Positions 44,455-53,812 of a stretch of DNA of 64,000 nucleotides are shown in pieces. The DNA is taken from NCBI RefSeq assembly GCF_021800405.1, contig NZ_CP084550.1, forward strand, positions 2,666,001-2,730,000, given 5' to 3'. How positions within the stretch are numbered: the first letter of the stretch is position 1; the number at the start of each line of letters is the position of its first letter. This DNA comes from Arthrobacter sp. FW306-07-I. GTDB lineage: Bacteria > Actinomycetota > Actinomycetes > Actinomycetales > Micrococcaceae. A program made the translations under genes and the position numbers. The notes beneath the pieces were generated by a model, which worked only from the letters and a program-made list of their open reading frames with translations, was not told the DNA's origin and made no database searches.

Positions 44455-45789
44455 CTAGTGGTGGCTGCTGACCCCCAGCGGACGGCCCTTGGTTTCCTTG
44501 GCCAGCACCACGCCGACGGCGGAGATGACGCAGAGGATCATGATGTAGATGCCGATCGAGCCGGTCCACCTGGTGGCCTGCAGCAGCGATTCCGCGATGG
44601 TGGCCGCGAAGGCTCCGCCCAGGATGGCGCCGAAGGCGTACCCGATGGAGATGCCGGAGTAGCGCACGTTGGCGGGGAACATCTCTGCGTACATGGCGGA
44701 CATGGGTCCGTAGGAAAGGCCCAGGCCCACGGTCAGGACGAACAGGGCGATGCCGTAGAGCATGATGTTCTTGGTGTCGATCAAGGCGAACATCGGAATC
44801 ATCCATGCGAAGACGATGGCGTAGCCGATCAGGAAGGTCTTGACGCGGCCAATGCGGTCGGACAGCCATCCGCCCACCAGCGTGAAGATCAGCCAACCGA
44901 AGGACGCCAGCGTGGTGGCCAGGAGGATCTGCGGGGTGGGCATCTTCAGGGTCTTGGTGGCGTAGGAGATGAAGAACGCAATAAGCAGGTAGCCTGCCGC
45001 GTTGTTGCCGATGAAGATCAGGGTGGAGTACAGCACCGGCAGCTTGTGGTTCCGGATCAGCTCGCCCAGGGGCGCCTTGCTCTCCTTCTTGCGCAGGGCC
45101 ATTTCCTGGAAGACCGGGCTCTCGGCGACGGCCCGGCGGATCAGGTAGCCAACCACGATCAGGACGATGGAGAGCAGGAACGGCACGCGCCAGCCCCAGG
45201 CCGCGAAGTCTTCCTTGGACATGCCCGTGTTGAGGAAGAACAGCAGGCCGGTGGCCAGGATCATGCCCACGGGCACGCCAATCTGTGGGTAGGCGCCAAA
45301 CAGGCCACGACGGTTGATTGGTGCGTGCTCCACGGCCATGAGGGCTGCACCGCCCCATTCACCGCCGGCGGAGAAGCCCTGGATGACCCGCAGCAGGATC
45401 AGCAGCACAGGAGCCCAGGCGCCGATCTGCGCATAGGTGGGCAGCATGCCGATGAGGGCAGTGGCCGCGCCCATCATTACCAGGGTGAAGACCAGCATGG
45501 CCTTCCTGCCCAGGCGGTCGCCCAGGTGCCCTGCGATGACGGCGCCGAGGGGGCGGAACAGGAAGCTGATGCCGATGAGGGCGAAGGAGAGAATCTGGGC
45601 CAGGCCGGGGTTTGATTCGTTCAAGGGTGCGAGGAACAGCGGTGACAGCAGCGTTGCGGTCAGCTGGGCAAAGATGAAGAAGTCGTACCACTCGATAGTG
45701 GTGCCGACCAGGGTGCCGGCGAGGACCTTGCGCTCCTCACGCCGGCTGCTGGGACCAGCGAGGGTATCCACCTTGGAAGGTGTGGTCAT
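44455..45789 (-). CDS. MFS transporter, metabolite:H+ symporter (MHS) family
   Basis: A 444-residue, 12-span transporter. MHS features are GTTIEWYDFFIFAQ at the first span, GHLGDRLGRKAMLVFTL and GWLSDRIGRVKTF between spans, and IQGFSAGGEWGGAALMAVEHAP. Relatives import shikimate, alpha-ketoglutarate, proline/betaine or aromatic acids. The ATG follows GGAG at 5 bases. It is divergent from an IclR-type regulator that probably controls it. Confidence 0.9.
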   Translation of the reverse strand: MTTPSKVDTLAGPSSRREERKVLAGTLVGTTIEWYDFFIFAQLTATLLSPLFLAPLNESNPGLAQILSFALIGISFLFRPLGAVIAGHLGDRLGRKAMLVFTLVMMGAATALIGMLPTYAQIGAWAPVLLILLRVIQGFSAGGEWGGAALMAVEHAPINRRGLFGAYPQIGVPVGMILATGLLFFLNTGMSKEDFAAWGWRVPFLLSIVLIVVGYLIRRAVAESPVFQEMALRKKESKAPLGELIRNHKLPVLYSTLIFIGNNAAGYLLIAFFISYATKTLKMPTPQILLATTLASFGWLIFTLVGGWLSDRIGRVKTFLIGYAIVFAWMIPMFALIDTKNIMLYGIALFVLTVGLGLSYGPMSAMYAEMFPANVRYSGISIGYAFGAILGGAFAATIAESLLQATRWTGSIGIYIMILCVISAVGVVLAKETKGRPLGVSSHH

Positions 45790-45863
45790 TGAAACTCCAT
45801 TGTTTATTGGGCAGCAATGCCACCCGGACGCCTTCAGAATTACCGACAGAACGGTCAGTTAGT

Positions 45864-45966
45864 TAGTAGGGTACTACGAAATTGTGATGCGGAACACGAA
45901 CTCCGGGGATTTCTACGAGGCATGCGCACTCGAAATAGATGTTCTATATTTGAACTGCGAGTTCGT
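45864..45966. promoter_or_regulatory. Repeat-rich control region between the MHS transporter and IclR gene
   Basis: Three perfect short inverted repeats occur: TAGTA/TACTA (45864-45876), ATAGA/TCTAT (45935-45947) and GAACT/AGTTC (45952-45964). A separated pair ACGAACTC (45896-45903) and GAGTTCGT (45959-45966) is also present. The base composition is more AT-rich than the surroundings. These are likely regulator sites and promoters; no single one can be assigned. Confidence 0.5.
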
Positions 45967-46026
45967 ATACAGGACACTACCGCTTCACGCGAAGTGAGAC
46001 AAGGGTCACCCGGTGGCCCCGCAACC

Positions 46027-46032
46027 TAGGAT
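46027..46032 (+). promoter_or_regulatory. Putative -10 of the leaderless IclR gene
   Basis: TAGGAT with 6 bases to the ATG. Confidence 0.5.
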
Positions 46033-46038
46033 GGACAC

Positions 46039-46773
46039 ATGACTCCTCCAGCAGCCGCAGCACAGGCCGGAGCGGTGCCGCAGGCTTCGCCCTCCCAGAC
46101 TTTGTCGCGCGGCATCCGTGCGCTGGAAATCCTTGCAGCTGCCTCCGGACCGCTGACCATCGCCGAGCTGGCCGAGGCCATGGGCGTCCACCGTTCGGTG
46201 GCATACCGGATCCTGCGCACTCTCGAAGACCATTCCCTCCTGGTCCGCGACGACGCCGGCCGGGTCCAGCCTGGACCCGGTCTGGCGGTCCTGGCCCGCG
46301 GCGTCTCCCGCAACCTTCAGAGCGCCGCCCTCCCGGAGCTCACCCAGCTGGCAAACTCGCTGGACATGACGGCTTTCGTGGCGGTGTGGGACCACCACGA
46401 TTGCATCACGCTCGTTACGGTCGAACCGAGGCACTCGGGGGCCAGCGTGGCCCAGCGTCCCGGCACGCGCCACCCCATCAACGCCGGGGCGCCCGGTATT
46501 GCCATCCAATCGGCCCTTACCGAGCCGGAGTGGGACCGGCTGGACACGGGGATCCCGTACCGGCCGGAGGCGGTGGAAGCGCGGAGGAAGGGCTACTCGG
46601 CCAGCCACGACGAGGTCATTGCCGGGGTCTCCTCACTCGCAGCCCCGGTCCGGGTGCCCGGCGGACGTCCGGCCGCACTCGCCGTCGTCTATATCCGTTC
46701 CGCCCAGGACCCGGAAGCCGTGGGCGCGGCCATCGCCGAAAGCGCGGCACGGATCGAGAGCCAGCTCGCGTAG
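46039..46773 (+). CDS. IclR-family transcriptional regulator
   Basis: A 244-residue regulator: N-terminal winged helix (residues 19-80, SQTLSRGIRALEILAAASGPLTIAELAEAMGVHRSVAYRILRTLEDHSLL) and a C-terminal GAF-like effector domain from about residue 95 with PINAGAPGIAI and GVSSLAAPVRVPGG. It is divergent from the MHS transporter across a 249-base region rich in inverted repeats. The effector is likely the transported compound or its breakdown product. Confidence 0.9.
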   Translation: MTPPAAAAQAGAVPQASPSQTLSRGIRALEILAAASGPLTIAELAEAMGVHRSVAYRILRTLEDHSLLVRDDAGRVQPGPGLAVLARGVSRNLQSAALPELTQLANSLDMTAFVAVWDHHDCITLVTVEPRHSGASVAQRPGTRHPINAGAPGIAIQSALTEPEWDRLDTGIPYRPEAVEARRKGYSASHDEVIAGVSSLAAPVRVPGGRPAALAVVYIRSAQDPEAVGAAIAESAARIESQLA

Positions 46774-46830
46774 CAGAACAGGTCGAACCAGCGGCCGGAC
46801 GGGCCGGGATGCGCCGTGCCGGGTGTGCTG

Positions 46831-48156
46831 TCAGGCCTTTCGGCGGAGCACGACGGCGGCTGCCGCACCCAGCAGCGCCAGCGCCAGCGCGGCGCCGACC
46901 GGGACAAGGAACGCGGCACCGTGCCCGTGCAGCTGCGCCAACTGCCCGCCAACAGAGGACCCAAGGGCGGTTCCGGCGACAATCCCGCTGGCCAGCGCGG
47001 TCATGACGGTGCCCAGCATGCCGGCGGGAGCCACCCTTCCGCCCACGGCAAAGACCGTGACCATCACCGGGCCCACGGGCAGCCCGAGAAGCAGCAGGAC
47101 CGCCGCCATCATGGAAAGCGACGACGGCACCAGCAGCAGGACGGCCAGTCCCGCCATCAGGACAGCACAGAGCACCCAGCGCAGCGCGAGCCCGGCGCGG
47201 CGCGGCCAATAGGCAACCGAGAGTGCCGCGGCAGCCGAGCTGAGCCCCATGACGGCGTACAGCAGCCCCGCGATTTCGGTGCCGGCGAGCCCAGCGGAGA
47301 AGGCGCTGAGGGCAGTCTGGGTAGAGCCAAAGAAGGTCCCCATGCACACCATGGCAAAGACGGGCAGGGCCACCACCCACGGCAGCTTTGCTGCGCCCCG
47401 GCCCGTTTCAGCATGGCGCTGCCCACGGCGGTACCGGCGGGCGGCCGGAACCGCCCGGTGGGTGGGATGGACTGCGAAGGCCGGTACAAGCGTGATGGTC
47501 ATGGCCGCGGCCAGTGCCAGCGGAAGCCAGGGCGCAACGAGGCTGGCCAGGATTCCCACCAGTGCCGGTCCCAGGACGAACGTCACCTCGTCCGCGGTGC
47601 TTTCGTAGGAGAGTGCCGTATCCAGGTCACGGACAGGATCGGGGCGCGGAGCCGTAGCGTCCGCGGTGGCCGTCAGGGACATCCACCGCACCCGCGCCAG
47701 GGGGCCCACCTGGGGACTGGTGGCGCCGGCTGCGAAGGCAACTGCCAGCACAGCAAGCGGAAAACCTTCGGCTGCCGCAGAGGCATTGGCGGCGAGCACC
47801 AGGGCCAGTACCGCCAGGGTATTAAGCGCAGCTGCGAGCAACAGGACTGGACGCTGTCCCCTCCTGTCTGCCAAGGATCCCAGCAGCGGCGCGCCAAGCG
47901 CCGAGCCGATGCCCACCGCGCCTGCGGCTGTTCCGCCCGCGGCAACGGAGCCGCTGACGGAAGTGACGAGGGTGAGTGTGCCCATGGTGAGCATCGCCAG
48001 GGGAAGCCGGGCGAAGAGTCCCAGGGGGATGAAGCTCCGGCCTGCCAGCTGCGGGAGGCGCGAAAAGCGTCCGCGCGATTTCCCATCCGCCGGGTTCGCG
48101 GCGGTGACGCGGGCAGGGGTGTCGCTGGTGCTTGAAGGAGTAGATTGTGTGGTCAA
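46831..48156 (-). CDS. MFS exporter
   Basis: A 441-residue, 12-span major facilitator protein with the loop motif GSLADRRGQRPVLLL. It resembles drug/metabolite exporters; the substrate is unknown. The frame has no ATG or GTG near its start; TTG at 48154-48156 is the only candidate that keeps the N-terminus and has at best a weak ribosome site. A short reading frame (GTG, 4 codons, TGA) with a good GGGAGGAGG site ends 12 bases upstream and may help translation. Convergent with the IclR gene. Confidence 0.82.
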   Translation of the reverse strand: MTTQSTPSSTSDTPARVTAANPADGKSRGRFSRLPQLAGRSFIPLGLFARLPLAMLTMGTLTLVTSVSGSVAAGGTAAGAVGIGSALGAPLLGSLADRRGQRPVLLLAAALNTLAVLALVLAANASAAAEGFPLAVLAVAFAAGATSPQVGPLARVRWMSLTATADATAPRPDPVRDLDTALSYESTADEVTFVLGPALVGILASLVAPWLPLALAAAMTITLVPAFAVHPTHRAVPAARRYRRGQRHAETGRGAAKLPWVVALPVFAMVCMGTFFGSTQTALSAFSAGLAGTEIAGLLYAVMGLSSAAAALSVAYWPRRAGLALRWVLCAVLMAGLAVLLLVPSSLSMMAAVLLLLGLPVGPVMVTVFAVGGRVAPAGMLGTVMTALASGIVAGTALGSSVGGQLAQLHGHGAAFLVPVGAALALALLGAAAAVVLRRKA

Positions 48157-48211
48157 TTCCGGGCTCGTTCAGTCGGTGCGCACCGTCCCTCCTCCCGATG
48201 CGCGCAACCCG

Positions 48212-48229
48212 GTAACGCGTTACAGTATA
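48212..48229 (-). promoter_or_regulatory. MFS promoter -10 with adjacent palindromic operator
   Basis: TATACT (48224-48229 on the minus strand) is followed immediately by the perfect 12-bp palindrome GTAACGCGTTAC (48212-48223), which covers the expected transcription start. No regulator gene adjoins. Confidence 0.6.
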
Positions 48230-48239
48230 TCGGCCCCGG

Positions 48240-51200
48240 TCAGACGAGCGCGTCCAGGCTTTCGGAGATCCGGAGCGTGGAGCCGTTCCGGCTCTTGAGT
48301 ACCTGCAGCTGCGTGCCGATCCGCTGTTTCATCTCGGCTACATGGCTGACAAGGCCCACTACCCTGCCGCCGTCGCGAAGCCCTTCAAGGGCATCCATCA
48401 CCTGTTCCAGCGATTGTTCGTCCAGGCTTCCAAAGCCCTCATCCACGAACAGGGTCTCGATTTCAACTCCTCCGGCCTCCTGCTGGACAACGTCCGCCAG
48501 GCCCAGGGCCAGGGACAGCGACGCCATAAAGGACTCGCCGCCGGACAGGGTGGACGTATCCCGGCGGAAGCCCGTCCACTGGTCCACCACTTCAAGCCCC
48601 AGCCCTGACTTGGCACCGCGGGCGGCTTTGGCGTCCGTGTGCTGGAGCAGGTAGCGACCATCGCTCATGGCCACCAGCCGTTCCGACGCGGCGAGGGCCA
48701 CCTGTTCCAGCCGGGCGGCCAGGACGTAGCTGTTGAGGCTCATCCGGTAGGTGTTCTCGCCCCGACCGGACGCCGCATCAGCCAGTCCGGCGAGCATTTG
48801 TGCCTTCTCCGCGGGCTCCCGTGACGAGCAGACCAGAGTCTCGTATTCAGCAGCAATTGACGTCAGCGAGGCCAGGCAACGGTCCGCCAGACCCGCCGCC
48901 AAATCCGCCTCCCGTGCGTCGTTCTGGGCAGCCGCCGCTCCCGCACGCATTTCTGCCAGCCGTTCCTCGTCCATCTGGAAGCCCTCCGCGGCTTCAGCCA
49001 TTGCCAACACGATGTCCTCGGACTCGAACAATCCGGCCACCCGGGCGGCTTCGTCCTGGAAAGCACGGATTGCGGCGTCCAGGGCCGCGGCTTCAGAGGC
49101 TCCGAGGAGCTGGCCACGGACGTCGGCGATTGTGGCGAAGCCGGCCTCCGGCAGGGCACGCTCAAGGTGTTCGCGCGCTTCAGCAGCCTGCAGCAGTGCA
49201 GCATCCAGCCGCGCCTGCGCTTCGACCGCTTTATCGAGGACCGCTACGGCTTCCTCAAGTACCCGCAACCGGCGGTCCAGGCTAAGGTGGCCGCCGCGCA
49301 GCCCTGCCAGGCCTTTGTCCAATGAAGCAGCCTGTTCAGCCAGTTCGGCAAGGGAGGCAGCGACCCGGGAGAGGTCCGCCTCGGCTTCGGCCATGCCGGA
49401 CCGGGCCTGACCAATGCCCGCATCCAGTACTTCGAGCCGTTGCCGCCTGCCCTGGAGTTCCTCCGTTGCCTGCTCGGCGTCGTTTGCCGCAGCGAGGGCA
49501 CCGTCCGCGGCAGCGCGGGCTTCTGCCTCGGGGGTGTTTCCGCCTTGTCCGGCGAGGACAGCCACCGCCTGCTCAGCCTGGGTAAGTTCGGCGGTAACCG
49601 AGGCGTGGGCTGCCTCCGCAGCCTCGTAAATGTCGTGGGCTTTCTCCTCTTCCTGGGCCAGGCCGGGGCCTCCGCTGCCGGCATCTGCGGGGCTGGGATG
49701 GTGGCCGCTGCCGCAGACGGCGCAGGGTTCTCCATCAACCAGCTTCGCGGCCAGTTCGGATGCCGCATTGGCCAGGCGTGCCTCCCTCACGTCCAACCAG
49801 CGGCGCTTGGCCTCCAACAGGTTCTCCCGCGAGTCTCCGTGACGGCCCCTGACGAGGCCCAGGGCCCTAACGGCGGAACCGTGGCGCCGGACCACGTCCA
49901 GCAGTTCCGCGGCGGCGGCAGCTTCCTTGCGGCGAAGTGCGGCATCGGTGGACCGGGTTTCCAGCCGGTCCATGCCGTCCACCAGCTGTTCGCGTTCCAC
50001 CAGCAGCTGCGAGACGGTGTTGCCCAGCGTCTCCGCGGCCTGCTGGAGTTCTGCCTGCTTCCCGGACAGTGCCTGGTGCCGCTTTCGGAGGTCCCGGAGC
50101 TTGTCCTCGTCCGGCAGCCGCGCCTCGACCACCGCCAGCAGCGAACGCAGCCGGCCGAGTTCTTCCGCGGCCCCGGGCATGCCGTCCTTGGCGGCATCGC
50201 CACATTCACCGGCTCCGGCGGTTTCGGCGGAAGTGAAGGACTCCAGCACCGCATCGGCAGCTTCCGCCGCCGTTTCCAGGCCGAGCTGGGCCAGTTCCCC
50301 GCCATCGCCAACGGCGAGCCGGAGCAGCGTCATGGCGGATTCGGCGCCGGCTGCAGCACTGCGCACCTTGGCCGATGCGGCGTCCACCACCTGCAGCTGT
50401 CCCTGGAGGACTTCGGCCTGGCGGTGGCGCCTGAGCCGGGACAGAAGCTCCTCCTGCCGTTGGGCCCCTTCCTTCACGGCCTCCTGCCGCTCCATGGCAG
50501 CTTGGAGTTTCCGGTTCCTCCCCTGCCGCGCGGCCTCCTGATCCGCCTGGTTGCGGCGGTCCTGGCTTGCGGCCTCCGCGGCAGCGGCGCGGTCCCTCAG
50601 TTCCTCAAGGCGCCGCGCGGCGGAAGCCTGCAGCCATGCAAGGCGGCGGGGAACATCTTCGGCGGGCGGTGCGTCGTCCTCCGGAAGCTGCAACGGGGCG
50701 GCTTCGGTTTCCGCCCGGGAGGCCAGGAGTCCGAGTTGCCCGGACAGTGCCGCCACGTCCTCGCGGGCGGCAGCGGACTGGCGGGACAGTTCCTGTTCCA
50801 GGGCCTCAAACCGCTGGGTACCAAAAAGCTTCTGCAGCAGGTCCAGTCGGTCGGCAGCCTTGGAGCGGAGGAAGGCAGCGAAGTCACCCTGGGGCAGCAT
50901 TACCACGCGGGTGAACTGTTCACGGTCCATGCCCAGGAGCGCCATGATTTCGGCACCCGCTTCATCGTTGCGGGCCGACTTTTCCACCCACGTTCCGTCC
51001 ACCCGCTCCCGGAGCAGTGTTTTGGCCTGTTGAACCGTGAAGCCGTTCCTACCCCTGGCACTGGGCTTCTCCCAGGCCGGGGAGCGTGTCACCTCGAAGC
51101 GGCGGCCCTGCGCGGAAAACTCACACGTGACGGCCGGTTCCTGCCCGGGCTCTGCGTGATCGCTGCGCAACCGCTTGCCGTCCTGCCGGGCCCCGGGAAC

Positions 51201-51365
51201 AGACCCGTACAGTGCAAAGCAGATGGCATCCAGCACGCTGGTCTTTCCCGCACCCGTAGGCCCGTTCAGCAGGAAAAGACCATGGGCACTAAGCCGGTCG
51301 AAGTCGACGTCCTCGGTGCCCGCGAAAGGGCCGAACCCCGAAATGCGCAGATGGTGGATCCTCAC
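48240..51365 (-). CDS. sbcC: Exonuclease subunit SbcC (Rad50-like)
   Basis: SMC-type ATPase of the SbcCD nuclease that opens DNA hairpins and processes double-strand ends. The 1041 residues show Walker A GPTGAGKTSVLDAICFALYG (residues 36-55), long coiled coils, the zinc hook CAVCGSGHHPSP near the middle, signature LSGGESFMASLSLALGLA, and Walker B/D-loop LFVDEGFGSLDEQSL. The start GTG overlaps the sbcD stop (GTGA), so the subunits are co-translated. Confidence 0.94.
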   Translation of the reverse strand: MRIHHLRISGFGPFAGTEDVDFDRLSAHGLFLLNGPTGAGKTSVLDAICFALYGSVPGARQDGKRLRSDHAEPGQEPAVTCEFSAQGRRFEVTRSPAWEKPSARGRNGFTVQQAKTLLRERVDGTWVEKSARNDEAGAEIMALLGMDREQFTRVVMLPQGDFAAFLRSKAADRLDLLQKLFGTQRFEALEQELSRQSAAAREDVAALSGQLGLLASRAETEAAPLQLPEDDAPPAEDVPRRLAWLQASAARRLEELRDRAAAAEAASQDRRNQADQEAARQGRNRKLQAAMERQEAVKEGAQRQEELLSRLRRHRQAEVLQGQLQVVDAASAKVRSAAAGAESAMTLLRLAVGDGGELAQLGLETAAEAADAVLESFTSAETAGAGECGDAAKDGMPGAAEELGRLRSLLAVVEARLPDEDKLRDLRKRHQALSGKQAELQQAAETLGNTVSQLLVEREQLVDGMDRLETRSTDAALRRKEAAAAAELLDVVRRHGSAVRALGLVRGRHGDSRENLLEAKRRWLDVREARLANAASELAAKLVDGEPCAVCGSGHHPSPADAGSGGPGLAQEEEKAHDIYEAAEAAHASVTAELTQAEQAVAVLAGQGGNTPEAEARAAADGALAAANDAEQATEELQGRRQRLEVLDAGIGQARSGMAEAEADLSRVAASLAELAEQAASLDKGLAGLRGGHLSLDRRLRVLEEAVAVLDKAVEAQARLDAALLQAAEAREHLERALPEAGFATIADVRGQLLGASEAAALDAAIRAFQDEAARVAGLFESEDIVLAMAEAAEGFQMDEERLAEMRAGAAAAQNDAREADLAAGLADRCLASLTSIAAEYETLVCSSREPAEKAQMLAGLADAASGRGENTYRMSLNSYVLAARLEQVALAASERLVAMSDGRYLLQHTDAKAARGAKSGLGLEVVDQWTGFRRDTSTLSGGESFMASLSLALGLADVVQQEAGGVEIETLFVDEGFGSLDEQSLEQVMDALEGLRDGGRVVGLVSHVAEMKQRIGTQLQVLKSRNGSTLRISESLDALV

Positions 51366-52540
51366 CGCGATGCCTCCTGCAGCCTGACGTTTTCCAGGGC
51401 GGCGGCAAGCGCAGCCTTTTCCGCCTGGTCCGCGCTCCGTCCCCGTACGTGTTCCAGGAAGCCGCAGCAGAGAGACAGGTCATCCGGTGCCCCGGCAAGC
51501 CTGCTGCTATAGCTGGCCTGCGCGGTGGCCGCCCCGCCCTGCGGATCGAATGCCAGGACCAGCGTGTCCGGAAACCTGGTGCGGAGCCGTTCCATCGCGC
51601 GGGCGGGACGCTGGGCGTCGGTCAGGGTGATCTGGCAATAGGCGGCTTCGGCCCAGGTGTGGGCGGGTTCAGCCAGGAGGTCCTCCAGCTCTCCCCGCAG
51701 TACAGCCAGGGCGCGCGGGGCTTCCCATTGGACCTCCGACACAGCGGCGACTCCTTCCGGACCGATGTCAACGAGCCATGCCCCCTTCCGGTGGGTGGAC
51801 TCGGAGAAGGAATAGGCCAGCGGAGAGCCCGAATACCTGACGGAGCCGGACAGTTCCTGCCGGCCGTGCAGGTGACCCAGCGCCGTGTAGCTGAAGCCGT
51901 CAAACAGGTCCAGCGGCACTGCGCCGACCCCACCGATGCTGAGGTCCCGTTCGCTGTCCGAACTGATGCCTCCGCTGGCGAACGTGTGGGCCAGGACCAC
52001 CGAGTGGACGATGGCGGACTCCGACCGGCGGGCAATGTCCTCCCGGATCCGGGAGGTTGCTGCACGGGTGACCTCGAAATGGCTCGCCGTCTCCACCCCG
52101 AGCTGCTCACTGACGAGCCGGGGCTCCAGCCACGGAATACCGTAGAGCGCCAGCACGGCGTCCTTGCCGGCCGCATCGGTTCCCAGCGGAAGCAGGAGAG
52201 GCTGGGCCAAATCTTCCACCCTGGTGCGCAGGTGCACTCCCCCACGCTCCAGCAGCCGGGACGCGAAGCCGAGCCGGATGGCGGAGTCGTGGTTGCCGCT
52301 GGTGAGGACCACTTTGGCACCTGCGGCAGTGAGCCGGACCAGCGCGTCGTCAAGCAGGTGGACCACGTCCACGCCCGGGAGGGCGCGGTCGTATACGTCC
52401 CCGGCAATCAGGACGACGTCGACGCCGTCGCGCTGGACCGCTGCCACCAGCTGGTCAACAAAGGCACGCTGGGCGTCCAGCATGCCAACGCCGTGGAACG
52501 AACGGCCAAGATGCCAGTCCGAGGTGTGAAGTAACCGCAT
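51362..52540 (-). CDS. sbcD: Exonuclease subunit SbcD (Mre11-like)
   Basis: Metallophosphatase-type nuclease subunit, 392 residues. The motifs are in order: SDWHLGR (residues 7-13), IAGDVYD, LTSGNHDS, LAHTF and LGHLHGRQ. A C-terminal capping domain follows. TAGCTT lies 6 bases before the ATG and no Shine-Dalgarno is visible, so the sbcDC mRNA is probably leaderless. Confidence 0.94.
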   Translation of the reverse strand: MRLLHTSDWHLGRSFHGVGMLDAQRAFVDQLVAAVQRDGVDVVLIAGDVYDRALPGVDVVHLLDDALVRLTAAGAKVVLTSGNHDSAIRLGFASRLLERGGVHLRTRVEDLAQPLLLPLGTDAAGKDAVLALYGIPWLEPRLVSEQLGVETASHFEVTRAATSRIREDIARRSESAIVHSVVLAHTFASGGISSDSERDLSIGGVGAVPLDLFDGFSYTALGHLHGRQELSGSVRYSGSPLAYSFSESTHRKGAWLVDIGPEGVAAVSEVQWEAPRALAVLRGELEDLLAEPAHTWAEAAYCQITLTDAQRPARAMERLRTRFPDTLVLAFDPQGGAATAQASYSSRLAGAPDDLSLCCGFLEHVRGRSADQAEKAALAAALENVRLQEASR

Positions 52541-52546
52541 GTTACT

Positions 52547-52552
52547 AAGCTA
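52547..52552 (-). promoter_or_regulatory. Putative -10 of leaderless sbcD
   Basis: TAGCTT, 6 bases before the ATG. Confidence 0.45.
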
Positions 52553-52608
52553 TCGGCAGCCACTGACACTTCAGAAAATAGCCGCGACGCAGTGTGGCGG
52601 TGCAGCCT

Positions 52609-53646
52609 TCAGGGCTGTTTACCGTCAAAGAATTCCTGGGCCTCGCTGACGCGGATCCTTTCCTGCTGCCGCGCGCTGGCCTGGCGCTGGGCCGTGGCGG
52701 GCGTACCCGCACCTGCCTTGGGGGCCGCGGCGCCGTCGTCGTCATTGCGCGCGAGGTCCCCGTCCAGGCCGTCCGGGTTTACACCGTCGGCGTCGAGGCC
52801 ACCGGCGTCTACGTGGCCCGCCTCCGTCACGTCGGTGCCTTTCCGGTTGCCACCGGCCTTGCCGTCGTCGGAGGCCCGGTGCGCAGCGGCCGCGGCAGGC
52901 TCAGCGCCCGAGGTGATCCGGAACGCCAGGCCGGCGATGGCAGCGCCGGCCAGCGGCGCCACCAGGAAGACCCACAGCTGCTCCATGGCCCAGCCCGAGC
53001 TGAAAACGGCTGAGGCCACGGCACGGGCGGGGTTGAACGGCAGGTTTCCCACCGACTGGCCCACCTGGAGCAGGGCCGCGAAGGACAGGCCGACGGCGAC
53101 GGCGGCCACGGTGCGGTTGCCGCTGCGGCCGGCTGCGCCGAGGAAGACTGCCACGATGATCGCGGCGCCCAGCAGTTCCAGGAGCACGACGGCGGCCAGC
53201 GGCGCCTGGATGATGGAGTGCGCAGCGAAACCGGCTGCCACGGTGTCGAAGGCCGTGCGGCTGTCCGGGATGCTGGGAAGCGTCCGGAGGATCCCGAACA
53301 GGGCAAGGGCGCCTACCAGGGCACCCACCACCTGGGCGGCGGCGTATGCCGCGGCGGCACCGGCACGGATCCGGCCGGCGAGGAGGTGCCCCAGGGTGAT
53401 GGCCGGGTTGAAGTGGCCGCCGGAGACATGCCCGAAGGCGAGCATGGCGGCGGTGATGGCCAGGCCGGCAGCAAGCGCGGCAGGAACTGGGCTGGACTGC
53501 GGAATGCTGAACAGCGGCACACCCAGCCCGGCCACGGCGAGGAAGAGGCTGCCGAAGGCCTCGGCCACCAGGCGGGGCAGCAAGCCGGGGGCGGTGTCAG
53601 TACCGCCGGGCTGCAGTGCGTCGCGGGCTGGTGCTGGGGTGCTCAT
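52609..53646 (-). CDS. Aquaporin (MIP family) with a long C-terminal tail
   Basis: A six-span water or solute channel; both NPA boxes are intact (NPA 80-82 in GGHFNPAITLG, NPA 205-207 in LPFNPARAV). The arginine after the second NPA is the usual selectivity-filter residue, consistent with an AqpZ-like water channel. About 100 residues after the last span (from about residue 245) form a hydrophilic, Asp/Gly/Ala-rich, probably disordered tail not normal for the family. The ATG is preceded by TAAGGT at 6 bases, which can be read either as a -10 or as a weak AAGG ribosome site. Confidence 0.87.
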   Translation of the reverse strand: MSTPAPARDALQPGGTDTAPGLLPRLVAEAFGSLFLAVAGLGVPLFSIPQSSPVPAALAAGLAITAAMLAFGHVSGGHFNPAITLGHLLAGRIRAGAAAAYAAAQVVGALVGALALFGILRTLPSIPDSRTAFDTVAAGFAAHSIIQAPLAAVVLLELLGAAIIVAVFLGAAGRSGNRTVAAVAVGLSFAALLQVGQSVGNLPFNPARAVASAVFSSGWAMEQLWVFLVAPLAGAAIAGLAFRITSGAEPAAAAAHRASDDGKAGGNRKGTDVTEAGHVDAGGLDADGVNPDGLDGDLARNDDDGAAAPKAGAGTPATAQRQASARQQERIRVSEAQEFFDGKQP

Positions 53647-53652
53647 GGGGAA

Positions 53653-53658
53653 ACCTTA
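53653..53658 (-). promoter_or_regulatory. Possible -10 of a leaderless aquaporin transcript
   Basis: TAAGGT, 6 bases before the ATG; alternatively a weak Shine-Dalgarno. Confidence 0.35.
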
Positions 53659-53800
53659 CGTGTGGGAGGCAGGTGCGTGCTGGCCGTCTGGCCACGGCAA
53701 CCCGAGCAGTATTCCAGCCCAGGCTGTACGTTTGCTGGGCACCAGCTGTTGGCGGTGCGCCGGGACTCCTTGGGTTGGGCGGAGTTTGTGCGGGGGACGG

Positions 53801-53806
53801 TACATT
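53801..53806 (+). promoter_or_regulatory. Putative -10 of the leaderless ADP-ribosylglycohydrolase gene
   Basis: TACATT, 6 bases before the ATG. Confidence 0.5.
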
Positions 53807-53812
53807 GACAGC

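Noticed and set aside
52592..53812. N-terminal 407 codons of the frame containing the ADP-ribosylglycohydrolase
   Set aside because: This part mirrors the aquaporin gene; family similarity begins only at the ATG at 53813.
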